DNA from: Bacteroidales bacterium
Lineage (GTDB): Bacteria > Bacteroidota > Bacteroidia > Bacteroidales > UBA932
Reading direction: 5' to 3'
Length of the DNA stretch: 64,000 nucleotides
Assembly: GCA_017534745.1 (NCBI GenBank)
Contig: JAFXVX010000014.1
Location: 62,001 to 126,000, forward strand
The stretch's first letter is position 1. Every line of letters begins with the position of its first letter. This document shows, one piece after another, positions 1 through 9,345 of this stretch. The position numbers and the translations under genes were made by a program. Under the pieces are notes generated by a model, which was given only the letters and a program-made list of their open reading frames with translations, was not told the origin of the DNA and searched no databases.

Positions 1-704
1 AGGTCTCCTCAGATCCTGCGAATGAGGGAGATATCATCCTCGCCGAAGACTTTGGCCAGCTCTGCTGGGGCGCGGATGAGATTACCCAGGCTGCCGGATA
101 CGATGTCGCATCCTCCTCGACCGCGTATAACGCCAATCTCGCCTGCAGTTTCTTGAATCGTACTGCAGAAAGGTTTGTCGGGACTACAGGCGAGTATGCA
201 CAGAGGAGTATGACAGCCAACAAGACTGGTAAGAAGGAAGCCGGGTTCAGGCTTGCCCATTGGGCTATCGGCTATTATGCCAGAAGCTATGTGGGCCCCG
301 GATACCTCTTCCTGAGCACCTACAGGTACAGCACGCACATCATTACTCCCAAACTTGAGAGTATCCCCGAAGGAATGACTGCAAAGTTGAAGGTTACGGC
401 CCATGCTGCCGGCAAGGTGTCGGGAAGCAAGGCTGTATTTGCCGTTCAACATGGAATATCTTTCTATGAGGTTTCTTCCGACAATGAGACCAACAAGAAC
501 AAACTCAACCTCACGTCCAATGTCCAAAGCATCACCTTTAGCGGTGGTTTGACCAATCTTGAGGAATTTGAGGTAACGATTGATGGCGTAGTCAAAGGAG
601 ACCGCATTGCATTCGGCCCTGAAGTCGAGCTGGCTGAGACCGACAAAAATTTGATGCTTATCTCCGACATGACGATCCAGATAGTCGAACTGACCGAAGA
701 GTAA
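1..704 (+). CDS. C-terminal part of a surface protein with a GDIILAEDF-type domain (5' end outside window)
   Basis: The frame is open from base 3 with no stop before 704, so the gene begins upstream of the window. The visible part opens with GDIILAEDFGQLCWG and ends with a segment containing THIITPKLESIP and VVKGDRIAFGPEVE. Both blocks are found in the same order in the next large lipoprotein (880-5571: GDVILAEDFSE, THIVTPALDNIP, VVKGDRIAFGADAS), so the two proteins are paralogous in this domain. The fold looks like a beta-sandwich, possibly carbohydrate or ligand binding; that is inference. A TTG at 153 is open but lies inside the domain and is not the real start. Function unknown; a secreted or surface location is inferred from its neighbour. 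Confidence 0.75.
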   Translation, partial: VSSDPANEGDIILAEDFGQLCWGADEITQAAGYDVASSSTAYNANLACSFLNRTAERFVGTTGEYAQRSMTANKTGKKEAGFRLAHWAIGYYARSYVGPGYLFLSTYRYSTHIITPKLESIPEGMTAKLKVTAHAAGKVSGSKAVFAVQHGISFYEVSSDNETNKNKLNLTSNVQSITFSGGLTNLEEFEVTIDGVVKGDRIAFGPEVELAETDKNLMLISDMTIQIVELTEE

Positions 705-731
705 CGAAAATTAGTACAACATATTTGCTAT

Positions 732-866
732 ATGAAAAAATCAGAACACAACTACTCCACGCCTGAGTGCGTGCTGAGACGGACCTGGGAGTCTTCGCCC
801 CTGTGCGCAAGCGCAAAGCTCGACCCCCTTCCCGACAACGATGATGTAATTGAGTGGGACGATTAA
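732..866 (+). CDS. 44-residue peptide, Y-x-x-P / acidic-Trp tail family, member 1
   Basis: A short frame begins MKKSEHNYSTPECVL and ends DNDDVIEWDD. It sits between two surface-protein genes and ends 13 bases before the start of the large lipoprotein at 880. It shares a layout with two other short frames in the window (37705-37848 and 40357-40500): a basic start, a Tyr-x-x-Pro near residues 8-11, a small hydrophobic stretch containing Ala/Ser around residues 24-28, then an acidic run with one Trp close to the C-terminus. All three precede a large lipoprotein gene on the same strand. No signal peptide is apparent and the function is unknown. The shared layout and position argue that it is a real gene. 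Confidence 0.6.
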   Translation: MKKSEHNYSTPECVLRRTWESSPLCASAKLDPLPDNDDVIEWDD

Positions 867-879
867 AAAGTATTGCCTT

Positions 880-3800
880 ATGAAAAAGATTTATCTCCTT
901 TCCGCTGCAGTACTTTCTATCCTCGCAGCCGCTTCCTGTACAAAGGAAGAAAGCAGTCCTGAATTCGTGACCCGCACAGTCATCAGCGCAAGCCTCCCTT
1001 CAACCAGGACCGCCCTTGGCGACAAGGACGGAGATGCCTGGCCCAACTACTGGAAGGCCGGTGACAAAATCAGTGTCAACGGTGTCGCTTCCGCGGCCCT
1101 CAATGACCAGGCCGACGGCAAGTCCTCGGCTTCCTTCTCGTTTGACGAGGTGATCAGCACCCCCTATTACGCCGCGTACCCCGCAGCCGCCGTTTCGGAA
1201 TACGGCAACGGCAGTGCGACCCTGACTCTCCCTGCCTCCCAGAACTATGTCGCAAGTTCTTATGACCCTTCGGCATTCCTCATGGTCGGCACAAGCAGCG
1301 ATGGCGGTTCCGTGGCCCTTTCCCCTCTTGTAAGTTTGTTCCACCTCAGCCTCAGCGGTGATGCTTCCATCAGCAAGGTCAAGCTTACCGGCGAGGCCGA
1401 CGCCGTCCTCAGCGGCTCGTTTGCGACCGATTTCGACACCATCTCACCGAAGGAAAGTTCCTCCTCCAACGTTGTCGAGCTCTCCGCCGGGACTCCGGTG
1501 CAGCTTCCCGCAGACTTTTTCATCTGCGTGCCTGCCGGCCTCAGTGGATCCCTCAATGTGGAAGTATTTGACTCTGAAGGTGGTGCCATGTTAAAGAGTG
1601 CTACCATCAAGTCGGCTCTTACTGCTGGCCAGGTTTACTCGCCTGCGACCATACCGTATTCGTCCACCAATGCATTCACCATCAGGGCAGAGGGGATTAC
1701 CAGCTCCACGGCTGTTATCTGTTGGGATGAATCCTATGAGCCGGCATACACTATCAGCGTGTACTCCGACGCAGGCTGTACCTCGCTAGTCGACAGTTAT
1801 GAGGTAAGTGCCGGGAACGCTTGCTGGGGCGAAGCATTACCCAGGTTCTGCATCAGCGGCCTTGCTTCCGGCACCACATATTATGTAAAGGTCGATAATG
1901 AGACAGACGGCACTTTCAGCAATATCCTTCCTGTCACTACCGCAGCGTTCACGATTGTGCAAGTGTCATCCACTCCTGCTGCAGTTGGCGATGTGATCCT
2001 CGCCGAGGACTTCAGCGAATTCCGCTGGGACTGCGATATGATAGGAGTCGGTGCAGGTTGGTTCCCTACATCTGCAGCGCAGGGCGCTTCCTTCAGCACC
2101 TTGGACATCGGTTCCCTCCAGGCCGCTGCAACCTCCAACGAAAAACAGATTTCAGCCCAGACCGGCCCGTTGGCTGCCAGCCGTCTTGTCCACTGGGCGC
2201 AGGGCGCCAATCCTCACATGTACGTCCATCCCGGTTATGTCAAACTGGTTGGCCAGAAGAAAGTGACCCACATTGTGACACCTGCCCTCGACAACATTCC
2301 TGACGGGAAAATTGCAACCGTTGAGGTTGAGGTGACCGCAAGTGCGTATTACAGCGAGTCCAGTGGCTCTTTCTGCACAACCAACGCCGTTGTCGCCGTC
2401 CAAACTTCAGATCTGAATGAACTGACTGACGAGGAAATCAACACCAACACGCTTGATCTCGAGACCAACATCCAGAACATCACTCTCCTCGAGGAGAGCG
2501 CATGGCATACCTACAAGGTCACTCTCGCCGATGTGGTGAAAGGCGACCGCATTGCCTTCGGTGCCGATGCATCCGTAGTCGAGAATGCCGCCCGCATGAA
2601 CATCAGCGATATCAAGATCACCATCAAGGCCCTGGAGGATCCGTCCCTGACGGCCAGCCTCAAGAGCGTGTCTTCCAGCACCGCTGCATTTAAATGGACC
2701 TATGGTGATTCTGCCGCAGATGACATTGCAAAGCCTTACACCGCATCCCTTTACAGCGACAGCGCCTGCTCCAATCTGGTGGTTTCCCATAGTTTTGACG
2801 CCGATGAATCCTGCTGGAGCAGCAAGAGCCCCTGCTTCTCCTTCGGCGGCCTCGCTCCTTCCACAACTTACTGGTTTGTAGTTGAAGACACGGGAAGCAA
2901 CACTGTGTCCGAGCCTGTCAGCGTCACGACCGAGGCTTTCACTCCGGTGGATGCAACTACAGTGTCTAACGCTGCAGTCGGCGATGTGATCCTTGCTGAG
3001 GACTTCTCCGAGATTGGTTGGGGTCCTGATGAGTTTGCCGTTGCGGCAGGTTTCTATCCTTCTCCCAAGAATCTGAATGCACCCTCCGGTGTAAGTCCTA
3101 CGGGGGCTTTTACAACTTACAATAACACGGGCCAACGTATCTTCGGCACAGGCGTGGACCTTGGCAGCAGTCGTCTGTCCAAGGGTTGGGGCTTCTTCGG
3201 AAACAGCGCTGCCTATCTGAGAAATGCCTATCTGCGTGTTGCAACAACCTCAGGCCGCACTCATATCGTTACGCCGAAACTTGCCGGCATTCCTGCCGGA
3301 AAACTGGCAACAATCGACGTGACGGTTACGGCAACAAAGCACGAATCGAATGAGAATGATGTCGCCGTGTTTGTCAGTGACAAGTGCGAGATGAACTCTC
3401 AGCCCGATCCTGGCCAATCCAATTACCGCAAATATGCGATTGACGGTTCAGAGACCGAGCTTCCGAACAACGGAAAGGCCCTTGGTATCACCTCTGTGAA
3501 GGAGTGGGAGACAAAGACTGTGAGTGTTTCCAATGTGGATTCCGGGTGCCAGCTTATCATCGGGTCCCTTGAGAATGTTGAAGGCAAGAACCGTTTCAGC
3601 ATTACCGATGTCAAGGTTACTATCACCGCACTCATAGACGATCCCACCTTTAGCATTTATGACAACGCTACCTTCCAGGCGTTCGTGGATGCAGTCGCCG
3701 ACGGCGACAAGGATCTCGAGGCCAGGGTGACATCTTCCTTCGAAGTCTCTGCCGCTACTGCAGATGCTTTCTCCTCCATCGAGGACTATGAGGGTACCTT

Positions 3801-5571
3801 CAACGGTAACGGTAAGACCATCACCGGTCTCACCAAGCCTCTGTTCAACGAACTGAAGGGTACCGTGAAGGATCTTACTCTCAACTCTACGCTGAATATC
3901 ACGGCTGACCAGCTGGATCTTGGTATCCTTGCCAATGTCCTTTCCGGCACCGCAGACGGTTGTACGTCCCAGGGTAGCGTTACCTTCAACGTCGCCGGTG
4001 GCGTTACCGGTGAGCACCACATCGCCGGTATGTTCGGTCAGGCGTTAGAAGGTTCCTCCATCACCGGCTGTACCAACGAAGCCAGCGTCACCAACTATAC
4101 TTCCTACGCCGATGGCAATAGCTCCGAGCTGATGGTTGGCGGTGTACTGGGAACATTCTGGGGAGTTGATTTCACCATCTCAGATTGCGTAAACACTGGT
4201 GCTGTAATCAATAATGGCGCCTGGAATAAGGATGTTTCTGTAGGTGGTGTCATCGGCCAGGCAGGCAACTCGTCTGACAAGTCCTGCACCATGACAGTCA
4301 CTAGCTGTACTAATAGCGGTGCTGTCACCAACAACGGTGAAACTAACGACGCCACTAACAGTGTCGGCGGCGTCATTGGCTGGATTCGCTTTGGTACCTA
4401 TACCGACAACACCAATACTGGAATTGTTACCAATACCGGCAATGCCAAACAAAACCGTGTCGGCGGACTTATCGGTTATCTGGACAAGAACGCCACATTT
4501 GACGACAACTCCAACAGCGGAGAAGTTTCCAATACCGGCGCAGCAACTGATATTAACTATGTTGGAGGCTTGCTCGGTCGTATGCAGACAGGCAACACCT
4601 TCAAGACAAATTCCAACAGCGGTACAGTTTCCAATTCCGGTGATGCTACCAATTACGTATATATGGGCGGAATCGTAGGTTACCTGGACAAGAGTAACGT
4701 GATTTCCGATGCCGGCAGCTCTGCCCAGTATAAACTAACCAATTCCGGAAATATCGAGAATGGCGGCAGCGCAAAGAACATTTGCATCGGAGGTCTGTTC
4801 GGAAGGAACAGTTCCGGTTATTTCAACATGACTGGCACTTCCAGCAAGTACAGCTCCAACAGCGGAAACATTACCGATAATTCCGGCCCCGCCAAGAGCA
4901 ATGGCGGAGATCTCAGCATCGGCGGTATCGCCGGTTATACCACAACCGGTATCAAGACGCAGTACGCCCGTAATTCCGGAGACATCTATGTCACCGGAGA
5001 CAAGGGTAGCACGTCTATCAATGTCGGCGGCATCGGCGGATGGATCAGCAATGCTTCCTTCAACTTCAACAACTGTAGGAACACTGGCAATGTCACCGTT
5101 GACGCCACCACTACCGCTTCCATCTGGGCAGCAGGTATTGTCGCTTGTCCAAAACCCAACAGCACCAATCATTATTACTGGCGTTCCAATGCCACCATCG
5201 ATACCCATTTGGCGACGGTCGGCGGTGAGAATTACACAGCCGGTTTGATGGCAACTGTCGAAGGCAGCGACGCCAGCAGCACATTCACTATGACAGGACA
5301 CAGACTGGCAGGCACCGTCTGGGGCAGCAAGACCACGACAGGTCTGTTCTGCTGTACCAAGAATAACACTGCCTCCTTCTCCATCAAGAAAGGCGATGAA
5401 AATAATCCAAATATGATTGCCCCCGGCACCGTGAGGAAGGACAACGTCAATGACAATACCATCAACGACATCACTGATGTAACTATCGGTGTTCTCGCCG
5501 GCGGCGCTGGTTCCACTTACGATATTACCTCCGCAGTCAGCGATGGCCACCTGGTTGTTGCCGAGTGGTAG
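880..5571 (+). CDS. Large surface lipoprotein with fibronectin III, duplicated GDVILAEDF domains and GLUG-type repeats
   Basis: The ATG at 880 gives a clear lipoprotein signal (MKKIYLLSAAVLSILAAASC, lipid Cys at residue 20). An upstream in-frame TTG at 850 would overlap the preceding peptide gene. Residues about 40-75 hold a fimbrillin-like motif (STRTALGD, then WKAGDKISVNG). A fibronectin III-like segment follows, then two copies of a domain opening GDVILAEDFSE (about residues 367 and 698), with another fibronectin-like segment between them. From about residue 926 comes a helix (AFVDAVADGD) followed by NGNGKTITGL and then many GLUG-like repeats (VGGVIG, VGGLIGYL, VGGLLGRM) that should form a beta-helix running nearly to the end. 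This suits an adhesive or substrate-binding cell-surface protein; the ligand is unknown. Confidence 0.85.
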   Translation: MKKIYLLSAAVLSILAAASCTKEESSPEFVTRTVISASLPSTRTALGDKDGDAWPNYWKAGDKISVNGVASAALNDQADGKSSASFSFDEVISTPYYAAYPAAAVSEYGNGSATLTLPASQNYVASSYDPSAFLMVGTSSDGGSVALSPLVSLFHLSLSGDASISKVKLTGEADAVLSGSFATDFDTISPKESSSSNVVELSAGTPVQLPADFFICVPAGLSGSLNVEVFDSEGGAMLKSATIKSALTAGQVYSPATIPYSSTNAFTIRAEGITSSTAVICWDESYEPAYTISVYSDAGCTSLVDSYEVSAGNACWGEALPRFCISGLASGTTYYVKVDNETDGTFSNILPVTTAAFTIVQVSSTPAAVGDVILAEDFSEFRWDCDMIGVGAGWFPTSAAQGASFSTLDIGSLQAAATSNEKQISAQTGPLAASRLVHWAQGANPHMYVHPGYVKLVGQKKVTHIVTPALDNIPDGKIATVEVEVTASAYYSESSGSFCTTNAVVAVQTSDLNELTDEEINTNTLDLETNIQNITLLEESAWHTYKVTLADVVKGDRIAFGADASVVENAARMNISDIKITIKALEDPSLTASLKSVSSSTAAFKWTYGDSAADDIAKPYTASLYSDSACSNLVVSHSFDADESCWSSKSPCFSFGGLAPSTTYWFVVEDTGSNTVSEPVSVTTEAFTPVDATTVSNAAVGDVILAEDFSEIGWGPDEFAVAAGFYPSPKNLNAPSGVSPTGAFTTYNNTGQRIFGTGVDLGSSRLSKGWGFFGNSAAYLRNAYLRVATTSGRTHIVTPKLAGIPAGKLATIDVTVTATKHESNENDVAVFVSDKCEMNSQPDPGQSNYRKYAIDGSETELPNNGKALGITSVKEWETKTVSVSNVDSGCQLIIGSLENVEGKNRFSITDVKVTITALIDDPTFSIYDNATFQAFVDAVADGDKDLEARVTSSFEVSAATADAFSSIEDYEGTFNGNGKTITGLTKPLFNELKGTVKDLTLNSTLNITADQLDLGILANVLSGTADGCTSQGSVTFNVAGGVTGEHHIAGMFGQALEGSSITGCTNEASVTNYTSYADGNSSELMVGGVLGTFWGVDFTISDCVNTGAVINNGAWNKDVSVGGVIGQAGNSSDKSCTMTVTSCTNSGAVTNNGETNDATNSVGGVIGWIRFGTYTDNTNTGIVTNTGNAKQNRVGGLIGYLDKNATFDDNSNSGEVSNTGAATDINYVGGLLGRMQTGNTFKTNSNSGTVSNSGDATNYVYMGGIVGYLDKSNVISDAGSSAQYKLTNSGNIENGGSAKNICIGGLFGRNSSGYFNMTGTSSKYSSNSGNITDNSGPAKSNGGDLSIGGIAGYTTTGIKTQYARNSGDIYVTGDKGSTSINVGGIGGWISNASFNFNNCRNTGNVTVDATTTASIWAAGIVACPKPNSTNHYYWRSNATIDTHLATVGGENYTAGLMATVEGSDASSTFTMTGHRLAGTVWGSKTTTGLFCCTKNNTASFSIKKGDENNPNMIAPGTVRKDNVNDNTINDITDVTIGVLAGGAGSTYDITSAVSDGHLVVAEW

Positions 5572-5587
5572 TTGATTCTTGTTGCGG

Positions 5588-6946
5588 ATGAGAAAAGTAC
5601 TTGCTGTGATAGCCGCGATTCTGGTCTCCCTGCCTGTGCTGGCGGGGAGCCGGAACGTGGTTATTACAAAGGCCGGGGCGAAGGAAGGCCCGGGCAGGGA
5701 CAATGCCCCTGCCATCCAGAAGGCCATCGATATGGTAAGCCTCTCCGGGGGAGGGACAGTTACGGTTCCTCCCGGAGAGTTTTTTACCGGGGCTGTCGAG
5801 CTCAAGTCCGGAGTGGAGCTCCATCTTGAGATGGGGGCACGGCTGGTGGGAATCGCCGATATCTCCGCTTACGAAAGGGCCCATATGACCGTTGACGGCG
5901 AGAGGTCCGTTTTCTCGGCCCTGATCTACGCGCAGGGGCAGGAAAACATCGCCATAACGGGCCTCGGAACCATCGACGGCCAGGGCGGCGATCCTGCCTT
6001 CAACGTCGGGAAAGCCGACCCGGGCGGCCGGCCGGCGATCATCCTGATGCGTGACTGCAAGAACATCGTGGTGAAGGATGTGCGGCTGGTGAATTCCGCC
6101 CACTGGGTGCAGTATTACACGGGTTGCCAGGGACTGCAGGTGAGCGGCGTCAAGGTCTATTCCCACTGCAATTACAACAACGACGGCATCGACATCGAGT
6201 CGAAGGACGTCGTCGTCAGCGACTGCATCTTTGACTGTGAGGACGATGCCATCTGCCTCAAGGGCCTTTCCCTCTGCGAGAACGTCGTGGTGACCAATTG
6301 TGTCGCCGCATCCAACTGCAACGCAATCAAGCTCGGCACGGCCTCCGTCTATGGATACCGCAACGTCTCCATTAGCAATATCACCGTCCGCCACGCCAGT
6401 GAGGACAACTTCCGCCGCTGGTCGAAAAAGCTCAAGGGGATTACAGCTCCTGTGACCGTTATCTCCGGCATAGCCCTGGAGGTCGTGGACGGAGGCATTC
6501 TGGAGAACGTCACGATAAGCAACGTCTCGATGAGGGATGTGCAGACGCCCATATTCATCCGTATGGCCCGGCGCAACGAGCCGGAGATTCCCGAAGGGAA
6601 CCGGATGAGAGGTATCACAATCAGCAATGTGACCGCCGAGAGCGAGAGTATGATGTCCAGCTCCATTACGGGAGTTCCGGGGTTGTACCCCGAAAATATT
6701 TATCTGTCTGACATAGACATTACCGCACCCGGCGGCGGGACTGCGGAGATGGCCTCAATCGAGGTGCCGGAAAACGAGAAATCGTATCCGGAGAACCGAT
6801 GCCTCGGCCAGATCCTTCCGGCTTCAGGCCTTTACATCAGACACGCCAACAATGTGGTCCTCTCCAACGTCAACTTCCATTTCAGAGAGCCTGACGCGAG
6901 ACCCCTTATCCTGACCGACGACTGCAAGGACATAGTTCAGCGTTGA
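5588..6946 (+). CDS. Glycoside hydrolase family 28-like (polygalacturonase-like) secreted protein
   Basis: The ATG at 5588 gives a signal peptide (MRKVLAVIAAILVSLPVLAG); a TTG at 5579 is less likely. The body is a right-handed beta-helix of the GH28/pectin lyase fold. It begins with the usual N-terminal strand motif (GRDNAPAIQKAID, GGGTVTVPPGEF) and carries YNNDGIDIES and CEDDAICLKG, the regions holding the acidic catalytic residues of GH28. The third block reads SNCNAIKLGT, so the classical His of canonical GH28 is not in its usual place; this variant is common in Bacteroidota GH28-like proteins (recalled, not searched). It would hydrolyse galacturonan or a related uronide in the periplasm or outside the cell. 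Its stop overlaps the next start (TGATG), which suggests an operon with the lyase and hydrolases downstream. Confidence 0.85.
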   Translation: MRKVLAVIAAILVSLPVLAGSRNVVITKAGAKEGPGRDNAPAIQKAIDMVSLSGGGTVTVPPGEFFTGAVELKSGVELHLEMGARLVGIADISAYERAHMTVDGERSVFSALIYAQGQENIAITGLGTIDGQGGDPAFNVGKADPGGRPAIILMRDCKNIVVKDVRLVNSAHWVQYYTGCQGLQVSGVKVYSHCNYNNDGIDIESKDVVVSDCIFDCEDDAICLKGLSLCENVVVTNCVAASNCNAIKLGTASVYGYRNVSISNITVRHASEDNFRRWSKKLKGITAPVTVISGIALEVVDGGILENVTISNVSMRDVQTPIFIRMARRNEPEIPEGNRMRGITISNVTAESESMMSSSITGVPGLYPENIYLSDIDITAPGGGTAEMASIEVPENEKSYPENRCLGQILPASGLYIRHANNVVLSNVNFHFREPDARPLILTDDCKDIVQR

Positions 6947-8856
6947 TGGGGTCAAATCCGGGTTCTATGGGCAAACTGAAGAAGATGTTTTTTTTGTCAA
7001 TGCTGGTGTTTTCACTGGCATTGACGTTTTCCTGCCGTGAGGGGAAGCCTGCGGAGGAGTTGAAAGACGTCTTCTCGCTGCTGGATCTGGATCGGCCCGG
7101 ACTGGAGCAGGTCAGAGCCTGCTGTGAAGCGCAGCAGTGGGACAGGGCATCCGGGGCGTTGCTGGAGTATTACCGCACGAGGGAAGGAATATTTATCCCC
7201 GGCCATGATTCGAGGGAGGCCTCGGAGACGGACCGCCTCTACGCCGATGACGCCCTGAAGCACACCTTCCACGTGCTCGAAGACCCCGTTTGGAATTACG
7301 GTGAAGACATCGACTGGGAATACTGGCCGGTGAAGAACATCGAGATGAGGGTGCAGCTCCACCGCCAGGGATGGTGGACTTCCCTCGGGAGGGTTTACTG
7401 CACGACCGGGAGGGAGAAGTACGCCCGTGAATACGTCTCCGAGTTCCGCGACTGGGTGAAGAAGAATCCCTACAAGCCCTTTGGTATCAGTCAGGACGGC
7501 ACGGTGAGCAGCGGAGCGATAGACATTGATTCCCCCAATGAATGTTTCGCCTGGCGCCCTCTCGAGGTCGGCATCCGCCTCCTCAGGTGGGTCATGCAGT
7601 TCGATATGTTCGTGAATTCCCGGAGTTTCACTCCGGAGTTCCTTCTGGAATTCCTCAGGTCTTACCACGAGAACGCAACCATCTTGATGGGCTCTTTCAG
7701 CCCGTCGGGCAATCATCTTATCCATCAATCTTCCGGCGTCATCCGCGCCGGGATCTGTTTCCCCGAATTCAAGGATGCGGAATCCTGGGTCAGGGCTGGA
7801 GCGGACAATCTCAATAAGGAAATCACTCGGCAGTCCTTCCCGGACGGCTGCCATTTCGAGTTCGATCCGGGCTATCACATCGGCGTCGTGCAGTCGTATG
7901 ACGACGCCATCCAGGTGGCCTCGAGGAACGGCCGGCTGGATATTTTCCCTCCGGAATGCCTTGAGCAGCTGGTTCGTATGACGCAGTATTATCTCGACTA
8001 CTGCTACCCGGACGGGACACATCCCTGCTTCAGCGACTCCCGCCGCCACGATGACCTGGCGGACCGGGAGCTCCTCATGGATGTCAGCAGTTTCTGCGAC
8101 AGCAGGGAGGCCCGGCAGATCCTCTGGTTCGCAACCGGAGGGGAGGAAGGGGAGGAGCCCGCATACAAGTCGTCGGGACACCCGGACACCGGTTTCTATA
8201 CCTTCCGCGACGGCTGGTTCGATGCAAACATAATAATGCCTGTAAAGGCCACCGAGCGCGGGAAGTGGCACGCGCAGCCCGATTTCGGGACCTTCGAACT
8301 ATGGGCTTACGGGAAGATGCTGATGCCTGACGCCGGGGCGTACGTCTATTCCGGCGACGAGGAAATCGAGAAGGAGAGAGCTTATTTCAAGGCGACGGCG
8401 CGCCACAACGCCTTGACCCTCGATGATCGCGATTACGACGATCCGAAGCCGAAGGTCATCGAATGGAATCCCGATGCGAACAGGCTGATTGTAGAGCACC
8501 AGGCCTACGAGGGTCTGACGAGAAGGAGGACCATTGAGTTCGTGGATGAGAAGTATTTCATCATCACTGACGAGGTCCGGGGCCCGGCGACGGGTCGCCT
8601 GACCCTGCGGAATTGCCTCGGAAGCGGCACCCTGACCGAGGAGTCTCCGGGCGAATATATATATAAGGATGGCGATGTGGACCTGCGTGTAAGCGTGTCC
8701 GGGCCTGCCGGCTCTGTCTTAAGCATAGACAGGGACTGGTACAGCGAAGCTTTCCATGAAAAGACTGAACGTCCTGTCATCAGGCTCGACGTGCCTCGCG
8801 CCCCCGGCGCCGGCGTCCAGCGTTTTTTCACTCGACTCTACCCTGTCAAACATTAA
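6946..8856 (+). CDS. Heparinase II/III-like polysaccharide lyase lipoprotein
   Basis: The start at 6946 overlaps the previous stop (TGATG), and an in-frame ATG at 6967 would give a shorter signal peptide. In both cases the hydrophobic stretch ends in the lipobox LTFSC. The N-terminal half is an alpha-toroid resembling the heparinase II/III N-terminal domain (HRQGWWTSLGRVYCTTG, CFAWRPLEVGIRLLRW, GNHLIHQSSGV). It is followed by PDGCHFEFDPGYHIGVV, where lyases of this clan carry the catalytic Tyr and His. The C-terminal half is a beta-sandwich (WHAQPDFGTFELW, with a candidate metal or catalytic His). The protein resembles PL12 and related families acting on uronic-acid polysaccharides. Heparan sulfate is not proven as substrate: the neighbouring GH28, GH39 and GH3 genes fit other uronides equally well. 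Confidence 0.85.
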   Translation: MGSNPGSMGKLKKMFFLSMLVFSLALTFSCREGKPAEELKDVFSLLDLDRPGLEQVRACCEAQQWDRASGALLEYYRTREGIFIPGHDSREASETDRLYADDALKHTFHVLEDPVWNYGEDIDWEYWPVKNIEMRVQLHRQGWWTSLGRVYCTTGREKYAREYVSEFRDWVKKNPYKPFGISQDGTVSSGAIDIDSPNECFAWRPLEVGIRLLRWVMQFDMFVNSRSFTPEFLLEFLRSYHENATILMGSFSPSGNHLIHQSSGVIRAGICFPEFKDAESWVRAGADNLNKEITRQSFPDGCHFEFDPGYHIGVVQSYDDAIQVASRNGRLDIFPPECLEQLVRMTQYYLDYCYPDGTHPCFSDSRRHDDLADRELLMDVSSFCDSREARQILWFATGGEEGEEPAYKSSGHPDTGFYTFRDGWFDANIIMPVKATERGKWHAQPDFGTFELWAYGKMLMPDAGAYVYSGDEEIEKERAYFKATARHNALTLDDRDYDDPKPKVIEWNPDANRLIVEHQAYEGLTRRRTIEFVDEKYFIITDEVRGPATGRLTLRNCLGSGTLTEESPGEYIYKDGDVDLRVSVSGPAGSVLSIDRDWYSEAFHEKTERPVIRLDVPRAPGAGVQRFFTRLYPVKH

Positions 8857-8868
8857 AACTATAATATA

Positions 8869-9345
8869 ATGCGTAAAATTATGTTCACACTTGCTTCTCT
8901 CGCAGCCTTATTCGGATGCGCTCCCAAAGGAAATGATCTTGTCAACCCGGACGGCTTCGTGCTGGAGCATCCTGCTATCGACGTCGCGGATCCCGTAGCC
9001 ACGGCAAAGTGGTGGTGCGAAAACCTCGGATTCACCATGACCCGCCAGAAGGACGACGAGACCCACACGACCTTCATCGTCGATGCCAGCGGGCGCGTGG
9101 CCATCGAGATGTACCGCGCGAAAACCGAGCCGGTCGCCCCGGACTACGCCTCAATGGACCCGCTCACCCTCCATTTCGGCTTCACCTCCAAGGATGTGGA
9201 CGCCGACATCGAGCGTCTTACCAAAGCTGGCGCGACACTTGTATCACACGACAAGTCCCCGGGATTCGACGGCGCGATGATGCGCGACCCTTCAGGGATA
9301 GCCATCCAGTTTGTCAAACGTGAACAGAGCGTACTCCTTAAATAA
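8869..9345 (+). CDS. VOC-superfamily (glyoxalase-like) lipoprotein
   Basis: A 158-residue protein with a lipoprotein signal (MRKIMFTLASLAALFGC, lipid Cys at residue 17) followed by one vicinal-oxygen-chelate module. Visible features are the first strand with a His (LEHPAIDVADP), WWCENLGF typical of the first VOC helix, IEMYR with a Glu metal ligand, LHFGFTSKDVDADI opening the second half, and DPSGIAIQFV at the end. A membrane-anchored VOC protein inside a polysaccharide lyase/hydrolase run is unusual. It may act on unsaturated uronates or sugar aldehydes released by the lyase, but that is inference. It lies 12 bases after the lyase gene and abuts the GH39-like gene directly, so it is probably co-transcribed with both. 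Confidence 0.8.
   Translation: MRKIMFTLASLAALFGCAPKGNDLVNPDGFVLEHPAIDVADPVATAKWWCENLGFTMTRQKDDETHTTFIVDASGRVAIEMYRAKTEPVAPDYASMDPLTLHFGFTSKDVDADIERLTKAGATLVSHDKSPGFDGAMMRDPSGIAIQFVKREQSVLLK

Noticed and set aside
3900..5100. Periodic repeats that could suggest a CRISPR array or tandem DNA repeat
   Set aside because: The repeats are at protein level (GLUG motifs) within one open frame; the DNA units are not identical and there are no spacers.
4735..5805. A 356-residue minus-strand frame
   Set aside because: It is antisense to the GLUG repeats and the start of the GH28-like gene, and has low-complexity repeats mirroring them.
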